A DNA stretch of 31,522 nt. Source: Pyrinomonas sp040289685 (GTDB lineage Bacteria > Acidobacteriota > Blastocatellia > Pyrinomonadales > Pyrinomonadaceae). This document shows positions 25,962-31,522 of the stretch, one piece after another. A model generated the notes under the pieces. It was given only the letters and a program-made list of their open reading frames with translations, was not told the DNA's origin and did no database searches. The stretch's first letter is position 1. Every line of letters begins with the position of its first letter. The position numbers and the translations under genes are program-made. The stretch lies in NCBI RefSeq assembly GCF_040289685.1, contig NZ_PSLQ01000039.1:1-31522 (forward strand), in the 5' to 3' direction.

Positions 25962-27584
25962 ATGAGAAAGATCACGGAAAGATTCGATCCCGTCACGCTG
26001 GAGATCTATCGCGCGCTCTACACGTCGGTCGCTGAGGAGATGGGGGCAGCGTTGCGGCGATCGGCCTATTCGCCGAACATCAAAGAGCGGCGCGACTATT
26101 CGTGCGCCATCTTCGATGCGCGCGGGCGCGTCATCGCACAAGGCGATCACATGCCGGTCCATCTCGGTTCGATGCCGATGGCCGTCGCAGCGGCGCTCAG
26201 AGAGCGCGAGATCGAACCGGGCGACGTGGTCGCGCTCAACGACCCGTTCGTCGGAGGGACGCATCTGCCCGACATCACGCTCGTCATGCCCGTGGTCTGG
26301 GCGGTCGGTGACAGAACTCGAGCCAAAGGAAGGCGCATCGAGACCATCTTTTACGTCGCCAACCGCGCGCATCATGCCGACGTCGGCGGCGCGTCGCCGG
26401 GATCCATGGGCCTAGCGGCGGATGTTTACGGCGAAGGCGTGCGCATTCCGCCCTTGAAGATCGTAAGCGGCGGGCGACTCAACGAAGATCTACTGAAACT
26501 GATCCTCGCCAACGTGCGCGCTGCCGATGAGAGGCGGGGCGATCTCGAGGCGCAGATCGGATCGTTGCGCACGGGAGCGGCGCGCTTGCTTGAAATCGTC
26601 GAAAGAAACGGCGCGCGCGAAGCTTTGGCTTACGCCGAACATTTGATCGCTTACGGCGCGCGCTTGATGCGTGCGACCATCGCCGCCATCCCCGATGGCC
26701 TTTACTGCGCGGAAGATGCGCTGGATGACGATGGGTTGAGCCGCGAACCGATTCCGATCCGCGTGCGCGTAGAGATCCGCGGCGAAGAGGCGACGGTTGA
26801 TTTCACGGGGAGCGCGCCGCAAGTTCGTGGTCCAGTGAACGCCGTCGAAGCGATAACGCTTTCCGCCGTCGCCTATGTCTTTCGCTGTCTAATCGAAGAA
26901 CAAGATGTGCCGATGAGCGCCGGATTGATGGAGCCGATTCGCGTCATCGCGCCGCGCGGAACAGTGGTCAATGCTGGTCCACCGGCGGCAGTGGCTGGCG
27001 GCAACGTCGAAACGTCACAACGTATCGTTGATGTGCTGTTCAAGGCACTCGCGCAGGCCTTGCCCGAAAAGATCCCAGCGGCGAGCCAAGGCACGATGAA
27101 CAACTTGACGATCGGCGGCATTGACCCGCGAACCGGCTCCGAATTCGGCTACTACGAAACGATCGCTGGCGGCATGGGCGCGCGCCCCACGCTCGACGGC
27201 CTCGATGCCGTGCATACGCACATGACCAACAGCTTGAATACGCCCGCCGAAGCTCTGGAATACGCCTATCCGCTGCGCGTGCGCCGCTACGAGGTGCGGC
27301 GCGATTCAGGTGGGCGCGGGCGACATCGCGGCGGCGACGGCGTCGTGCGCGAGATCGAACTGCTCGCGCCCGCGCGCTTAAGCTTGCTGGCCGAACGTCG
27401 CCGTCACGCCCCCTATGGTCTTTGCGGTGGCGAGGACGGCGCACTTGGCCGCGACACGATCATCAGGCGTGACGGACGTGAAGAACGGATCGCGTCCAAG
27501 GGGACATGGCAGCTCGAGGCTGGCGACCGCGTGCGCATCGAAACGCCGGGCGGCGGAGGGCACGGCGAACCTCCCACCCGATAA
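25962..27584 (+). CDS. hyuB: Hydantoinase/5-oxoprolinase subunit B
   Basis: Partner of HyuA; together they carry out ATP-dependent ring opening or a related carboxylation. The 540 residues show the family hallmarks: FDPVTLEIYRALYTSVAEEM near the N-terminus, ERRDYSCAIFDARGRV, the HMPVHLGSM segment, NDPFVGGTHLPDITLV, NRAHHADVGG, a GSMG motif, and the C-terminal GGGGHGEP. The start shows no strong Shine-Dalgarno sequence, but upstream in-frame alternatives are no better. A 6-bp hairpin (TGAGAA, GGAT, TTCTCA at 25891-25906) lies between hyuA and hyuB. Substrate cannot be told from this pair alone; a hydantoin or 5-oxoproline is plausible. Confidence 0.92.
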   Translation: MRKITERFDPVTLEIYRALYTSVAEEMGAALRRSAYSPNIKERRDYSCAIFDARGRVIAQGDHMPVHLGSMPMAVAAALREREIEPGDVVALNDPFVGGTHLPDITLVMPVVWAVGDRTRAKGRRIETIFYVANRAHHADVGGASPGSMGLAADVYGEGVRIPPLKIVSGGRLNEDLLKLILANVRAADERRGDLEAQIGSLRTGAARLLEIVERNGAREALAYAEHLIAYGARLMRATIAAIPDGLYCAEDALDDDGLSREPIPIRVRVEIRGEEATVDFTGSAPQVRGPVNAVEAITLSAVAYVFRCLIEEQDVPMSAGLMEPIRVIAPRGTVVNAGPPAAVAGGNVETSQRIVDVLFKALAQALPEKIPAASQGTMNNLTIGGIDPRTGSEFGYYETIAGGMGARPTLDGLDAVHTHMTNSLNTPAEALEYAYPLRVRRYEVRRDSGGRGRHRGGDGVVREIELLAPARLSLLAERRRHAPYGLCGGEDGALGRDTIIRRDGREERIASKGTWQLEAGDRVRIETPGGGGHGEPPTR

Positions 27585-27768
27585 GGAGCGGCCCGCTCGC
27601 GCTTTGGCGGCCAAGCTCGCTTCGGACGGGGGCGAACCTTCCGTTCCAATAAATGGCCCTCGACGATGATGAAGCGGCGAACATGAGACGGCGGGTGCGC
27701 CATCGCGCGGCGGACCATTGCCGCTGCAAGGCGCTAGTCCCGTTCGGTTCGTCCTCGCGCCGCGCTTT

Positions 27769-27799
27769 TTGGCTGGCCGCGCGCCCTTCGTGTTATGCT
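27769..27799 (+). promoter_or_regulatory. Candidate promoter for nadE
   Basis: An extended -10 pattern TG-T-TATGCT ends at 27799, with a poor -35 candidate TTGGCT at 27769-27774 and a 19-base spacer. Transcription would start near 27806, which would almost abut the Shine-Dalgarno sequence, so the leader would be very short. The call is weak. Confidence 0.25.
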
Positions 27800-27822
27800 G
27801 CGAGAAAAGGAGCGATTCGCAG

Positions 27823-29478
27823 ATGCGCGTCACCATCGCACAGATAAACACGACCAACGGCGATTACGAAGGGAACACGGACCGGATCATTCGCGCCATC
27901 GAACAAGCCAAGCGCGAACGATCCGATCTGGTCGTCTTCCCTGAGGTTTGCGTGCAGGGCTACACGTCGCTCGATTGGTTTCTCGATCCGGACATCGCGC
28001 GGGACGCGCTTCAGCCACTGCAACGGATCATTCCGGCCACCGAAGGCATCACGGCCATCGTCGGCACGGTGCGCCCGACCGGCGAAAGCGACGGACGAAA
28101 GCTCTTCAACTCAGCCGCCGTGATCCGCAACCGCGAGCTTCTGGGCTTCGCCGACAAAACCCTCCTTCCCGAGTACGACGTCTTCGACGATCCACGATAT
28201 TTCGAGCCGGCGCGCGAGCGACGGCTCTTTGAGATCGACGGCGTGCCAGTCGGCATCGCCATCTGCGAAGATTTCTGGAACGACAAGACCTTCTGGCGCG
28301 AGCGCCTGTACGATGAAGACCCCACCGATGAACTCATACACATGGGAGCGCGCCTTCTCGTCGCAATCAACGCCTCGCCTTTCAACAAGGGGAAGATGGG
28401 CGTGCGCTGCGCGATGGTCACTCATCGCGCGCGCCTTGCGCATCTGCCGATCGTCTTCGTCAATCTCGTCGGCGGCAACGACGGGATCATCTTCGATGGC
28501 GCGAGCCTCGTCGTTGACCAGCACGGAGAGACGATCTTGCAAGCTCCGCCGTTTGAGGAATTCGTCGGCACGGTCGATCTCAACTCCGGCGCGCGACACG
28601 AACGCTGCTTGACGGGCGATGACATCGAAACCGTTCATCAAGCGCTCGTGCTCGGCATACGCGATTACGCGCGCAAGAACCGTTTCGAGCGCGTCGTCAT
28701 CGGCGTTTCGGGCGGGATAGATTCGGCGGTGGTCGCCGCGCTCGCTTGCGAAGCCGTCGGCCCAGAGAACGTCCTCGGCGTGATGATGCCATCGCCTTTT
28801 TCATCGCGCGGCAGCGTTGAAGATGCGCGCGAGTTGGGCCGCCGATTGGGGATGGAGATGCGCCTTCATCCGATCAGCGAAGCCTTCGAAGTGCTGGCGC
28901 GCGAACTCGGTTTGAAGCGCCCGACACGCGGCGGCGAATCGCTCGCGGCGGAGAACCTTCAGTCGCGCCTCCGCGGCTGCATCTTGATGACCATCTCGAA
29001 CGCCGAAGGCAGACTGCTCCTTTCGACGGGCAATAAGTCGGAGCTGGCGCTCGGTTATTGCACTCTCTACGGAGACACCAACGGCGGCTTGGCGGTGCTC
29101 GGCGACGTGCTAAAGACGGAAGTCTATGCGCTTGCGCGCCACATCAACCGCGAGCGCGAATTGATCCCACGCGCGATCGTCGAAAAGCGCCCGTCGGCGG
29201 AACTCGCGCCGGACCAGTTCGACGATCAGAGCCTGCCGCCTTATGACAAGCTCGATCCCATCCTGAAACTCTATTTCGAACAACGAGCGACGCCTGAGGA
29301 GATCATCGCCGCCGGCAACGACGCGCACTTGGTTTACGACGTGCTGAATCGGGTGGAATCGCCCGCCAACGAGTTCAAACGGCGACAGCTTCCGCCGACG
29401 CTCATCATCTCGCGCAACGCGATCGGCATCGGCCGACGCCGCCCCGTCACACATCGTTATCGCCGCGTGATGGGATGA
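27823..29478 (+). CDS. nadE: Glutamine-dependent NAD+ synthetase
   Basis: Final step of NAD synthesis: amidates deamido-NAD+ using glutamine and ATP. The 551-residue form starts at 27823, chosen because AAAGGAG lies about 10 bases upstream and MRVTIAQINTTNGD is the normal N-terminus; the open frame reaches back to 27718. The N-terminal nitrilase-type glutaminase domain has the catalytic triad E41 (VVFPEVC), K112 (ADKTLLPEYDVFDD) and C148 (AICEDFW). The C-terminal synthetase domain has the PP-loop SGGIDS (296-301), then LLSTGNKSELALGYCTLYGD and GGLAVLGDVLKTEVY. It follows hyuB on the same strand at a distance of about 240 bases, so it probably has its own promoter. Confidence 0.97.
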   Translation: MRVTIAQINTTNGDYEGNTDRIIRAIEQAKRERSDLVVFPEVCVQGYTSLDWFLDPDIARDALQPLQRIIPATEGITAIVGTVRPTGESDGRKLFNSAAVIRNRELLGFADKTLLPEYDVFDDPRYFEPARERRLFEIDGVPVGIAICEDFWNDKTFWRERLYDEDPTDELIHMGARLLVAINASPFNKGKMGVRCAMVTHRARLAHLPIVFVNLVGGNDGIIFDGASLVVDQHGETILQAPPFEEFVGTVDLNSGARHERCLTGDDIETVHQALVLGIRDYARKNRFERVVIGVSGGIDSAVVAALACEAVGPENVLGVMMPSPFSSRGSVEDARELGRRLGMEMRLHPISEAFEVLARELGLKRPTRGGESLAAENLQSRLRGCILMTISNAEGRLLLSTGNKSELALGYCTLYGDTNGGLAVLGDVLKTEVYALARHINRERELIPRAIVEKRPSAELAPDQFDDQSLPPYDKLDPILKLYFEQRATPEEIIAAGNDAHLVYDVLNRVESPANEFKRRQLPPTLIISRNAIGIGRRRPVTHRYRRVMG

Positions 29479-29664
29479 GCGTGCTACGAGAAGGAGCGCA
29501 TGATCTCTTCAGCTCTGCAACTCGCGGCGTGAGAATGGCGTTCAGTAGTCATGCGGGCGAGTCCTTCGGCGTCTTTTGTGCGCGAAGGTACACCGCTTGA
29601 TCCGCACAGTTCTGCCGCAGGAAGACTGCCGTCACGTTGATCTTTGCGCACACTGCAGCGGGCT

Positions 29665-30519
29665 TCATCTGCTCAATTGGGCCAGTTCGGTGGCGTCCTC
29701 TTCGTTGAGACCGAGCGCCGCATCAAGTTCGGCTTCGATGTCTCCGGTGAGGGAAGCGAACTTTTTGAAGTCGTAAAGTTTGGTGTCGAGAAGGTGCGAT
29801 GGCGTGACGTTGCCAAGCGCCGTCAGCATTGAGCTGCGTATGTGCGGGATCTCGCGTTCGAGTTCTGCGATCAAGCGTTTGATGCGCGCGCGTTTCAGAT
29901 TCCGCTGCGAGCCGCACAGGTCGCACGGGATGATCGGGAAGTCCTTCTCGGCGGCAAATTCGGCGATGTCGCGTTCGCGGCAATAGGCGAGCGGACGGAT
30001 CACCGTGTTTCTGCCATCATCGGAGCGCAACACGGGCGGCATCGCCTTGAGCTGCCCGATGAAGAAGAGGTTGAGCAAGAAGGTCGTGATGATGTCGTCG
30101 GCGTGGTGGCCCAGCGCGATCTTCGAGCAGCCTTCTTCCACCGCCGTCTGGTAGAGGATGCCGCGCCGCAAGCGCGAACAGACCGAACAGTAAGTTTTGC
30201 CTTCGGGCACGAGCCGTTTGACGATCGAGTAGGTGTCGCGTTCGATGATGCGAAAGGGGACGCCGCGCGCGCTAAGGTACTCCGGGAGCACGTGTTTGGG
30301 GAAACCGGGCTGCCCTTGATCGAGGTTGACGGCGAGGACGTCGAATTTGACGGGCGCGCGTTTTTGCACGTCGAGCAGCAGATCGAGCATGGTGTAGCTG
30401 TCTTTGCCGCCCGACAGGCAGACCATCACGCGGTCGCCCGATTCGATCATATTGAAATCTTCGATGGCCTCGCCCATCTGGCGAAGAAGCTTGGTTTTGA
30501 TCTTGCTTTCGACGAACAT
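29665..30519 (-). CDS. ttcA: tRNA 2-thiocytidine synthetase TtcA
   Basis: Iron-sulfur enzyme that thiolates C32 of some tRNAs. The open frame begins at 30627, but the start at 30519 follows AAAGG and gives 284 residues beginning MFVESKIKTKLL. The ATP-pyrophosphatase PP-loop SGGKDS is at 36-41. Cysteines that bind the 4Fe-4S cluster are visible: C111 and C114 (YCSVC), and C199 or C202 (CDLC). The conserved GHHADDIITTFLLNLFF segment and the RPLAYCRERDI segment support TtcA rather than another PP-loop protein. It is on the same strand as the dienelactone-hydrolase gene but separated from it by a terminator, so it is probably transcribed on its own. Confidence 0.93.
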   Translation of the reverse strand: MFVESKIKTKLLRQMGEAIEDFNMIESGDRVMVCLSGGKDSYTMLDLLLDVQKRAPVKFDVLAVNLDQGQPGFPKHVLPEYLSARGVPFRIIERDTYSIVKRLVPEGKTYCSVCSRLRRGILYQTAVEEGCSKIALGHHADDIITTFLLNLFFIGQLKAMPPVLRSDDGRNTVIRPLAYCRERDIAEFAAEKDFPIIPCDLCGSQRNLKRARIKRLIAELEREIPHIRSSMLTALGNVTPSHLLDTKLYDFKKFASLTGDIEAELDAALGLNEEDATELAQLSR

Positions 30520-30603
30520 CACGCTGCCTTTCGGAGCCTGCGCTCCAGCGTAAGATTTTGTCGGAGAAGCGCGCGCAAAAGCAACCCGGCGACGGCACGA
30601 ATT

Positions 30604-30676
30604 GAAAAAAAGGAATGCGACCAGCATCCCGCTCGAAGGTCGCTCGCTTCAGAGAACGTTAGGGATGGCTGGTCGC
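30604..30676 (-). terminator. Intrinsic terminator of the dienelactone hydrolase gene
   Basis: Read on the minus strand: GCGACCAGC, one unpaired base, ATCCC, a 31-base loop, then GGGAT and GCTGGTCGC, giving 14 base pairs, followed after five bases by TTTTTTT (plus-strand A run at 30605-30611). It starts 12 bases after the stop codon. The long loop is unusual, but the long stem and T run make it convincing. Confidence 0.8.
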
Positions 30677-30688
30677 TCGAAAGTGATC

Positions 30689-31378
30689 TCAAGCCTTTGG
30701 TTGCAAATGCTGGCGGAAGAATTCGATGGTGCGTCGCCAGGCATCTTCCGCCGCTTCGCGGTTGTAGACTTCGGGACGATCGTCGTTGAAGAAGGCGTGA
30801 TCGGCCTCTTTGTAGATGTGTATCTCGACCTGTTTGCCGAGTTCCTTCAGACGCCGTTCGAGTTCGCGCGCCGCATCGGGCGTAACGAACGTATCGCGCT
30901 CGGCGTATAGCCCGAGCACTGGCGCTTCAAGCTTTTCGAGTTCCGGTTTGACGTTCGGATGGCCGCCGTAAAAGATGACGCACGCGCCGACCTGCGGATT
31001 CTTCGTCGCCGCGTACAAAGAGAGCGCGCCGCCCATGCAGAAGCCGACGGTGCCGACCTTGTTGCTCGTCACCGCCGGATGGTTGAGCAAGTACTCGATC
31101 GCGCCGCGCAAATCCTTCTCCGTCTCGGCGATGTTCATCGCCATCATCAGCTTGCCCGCTTCATCCGGCGACTTCGTCGTCTTGCCGTGATAGAGATCGG
31201 GTGCGAGCGCGACGAACCCCTCCTCAGCGAAGCGGTCGGCGACGCGTTTGATATGCGGCACGAGACCCCACCACTCCTGAATGACGATGACGCCCGGCCC
31301 CTTGCCTGAAGCCGGGACAGCCAAGTAACCTTCCGCCTGTTTGCCGTTGCTTTTAAACTGGATCATCTCGCCACCCAT
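30689..31378 (-). CDS. Dienelactone hydrolase-family alpha/beta hydrolase
   Basis: A cytoplasmic alpha/beta hydrolase of the dienelactone hydrolase family (carboxymethylenebutenolidase-type). The 229 residues match the family length. The catalytic triad is C114 in GFCMGG, D162 in YAERDTFV and H194 in ADHAFFND; E35 in IQEWWG matches the Glu that controls the Cys in dienelactone hydrolase. The start has an excellent GGAGGAAGG just upstream. No signal peptide is present. In this family the enzyme may open dienelactones in chloro-aromatic breakdown or act on other esters, and no aromatic pathway genes are next to it, so the substrate is open. Confidence 0.93.
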   Translation of the reverse strand: MGGEMIQFKSNGKQAEGYLAVPASGKGPGVIVIQEWWGLVPHIKRVADRFAEEGFVALAPDLYHGKTTKSPDEAGKLMMAMNIAETEKDLRGAIEYLLNHPAVTSNKVGTVGFCMGGALSLYAATKNPQVGACVIFYGGHPNVKPELEKLEAPVLGLYAERDTFVTPDAARELERRLKELGKQVEIHIYKEADHAFFNDDRPEVYNREAAEDAWRRTIEFFRQHLQPKA

Positions 31379-31425
31379 AACCTTCCTCCTTCGAAATTTG
31401 ACTGCGATATGTGGTTCGCCTCAAA

Positions 31426-31440
31426 CTTTCGTCGCGAAAG
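31426..31440. other. Small hairpin upstream of the dienelactone hydrolase gene
   Basis: CTTTCG, TCG loop, CGAAAG: a perfect 6-bp stem about 48 bases upstream of the start codon. It could be in the leader or promoter region. No firm promoter could be assigned here. Confidence 0.4.
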
Positions 31441-31474
31441 AGCGACGGCCTTCGTTCGTCCGAAGTTTAGTTAG

Positions 31475-31522
31475 AGTCTCAAGTAGTGGTGTAAATTTGG
31501 CCCTCCACAATTGACGAGGAAG
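31475..31522. mobile_element. Possible insertion-sequence end at the right edge
   Basis: The last bases (around GTCTCAAGTAGTGGTGTAAA, 31477-31496) recall from memory the terminal inverted repeats of IS256-type elements, which often include a GTGTAAAT core. No transposase, no second end and no target duplication are inside the window, so this is only suggestive. Confidence 0.25.

Noticed and set aside
29500..29532. A 10-codon frame (MISSALQLAA) after nadE with AAGGAG upstream
   Set aside because: The Shine-Dalgarno spacing is only three bases and the frame is too short to support as a gene.
29563..29588. CCTTCG/CGAAGG inverted repeat between nadE and ttcA as a terminator
   Set aside because: Only six pairs, a 14-base loop and no T run on either side.

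Overview
The window looks like a piece, possibly a whole draft contig (it contains a 42-base run of N), of a GC-rich chromosome, by eye about 60% G+C. Very frequent GCG/CGC codons, an Oar-type TonB-dependent receptor with an N-terminal carboxypeptidase-regulatory domain, several exported amidohydrolases, and a dnaK-dnaJ-hspR operon controlled by a HAIR operator all point to Acidobacteriota. My best guess is Blastocatellia (subdivision 4). This is inference from gene content, not a phylogeny. I see no rRNA, tRNA, CRISPR array, complete insertion sequence or phage gene.

Layout. 1-1475: a short palindromic sequence at the left edge, then a PRPP synthase gene (+). 1476-7006: an exported amidohydrolase (-) divergent from a Tat-exported amidase (+), followed by an exported M28 metallopeptidase with PA and transferrin-receptor-like domains (+). 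7007-11067: a 447-bp intergenic region with two AT-rich ATGCAAA palindromes, a putative promoter and a leader hairpin, then a large TonB-dependent receptor (+) whose 3' tip is duplicated just past the stop. 11068-14810: heat-shock operon dnaK-dnaJ-hspR (-), with a strong sigma-70 promoter overlapped by a HAIR-like operator and no grpE. 15107-20639: four genes on the minus strand, three exported amidohydrolase-fold proteins joined by 4-bp overlaps and then a CDP-alcohol phosphatidyltransferase (pgsA-like). 21035-22462: rsmI (interrupted by the N run) and an unrecognised gene (-). 22633-29478: a Gfo/Idh/MocA oxidoreductase, hyuA and hyuB hydantoinase/oxoprolinase subunits, and nadE (+). 29665-31378: ttcA and a dienelactone hydrolase-type gene (-), separated by the only convincing intrinsic terminator in the window. 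The right edge has sequence resembling an insertion-sequence end.

How the genes may work together. The left half is dominated by exported amide- and peptide-cleaving enzymes next to an outer-membrane receptor, which suggests scavenging of proteinaceous or amide compounds. The most unusual unit is the triple amidohydrolase operon. Its middle gene keeps the metal-binding histidines, while both flanking paralogues have lost them at the same positions, and one of these carries a duplicated C-terminal beta-rich domain. This looks like an exported enzyme with two pseudoenzyme partners. The remaining genes (prs, nadE, ttcA, rsmI, dnaKJ, pgsA) are housekeeping functions.
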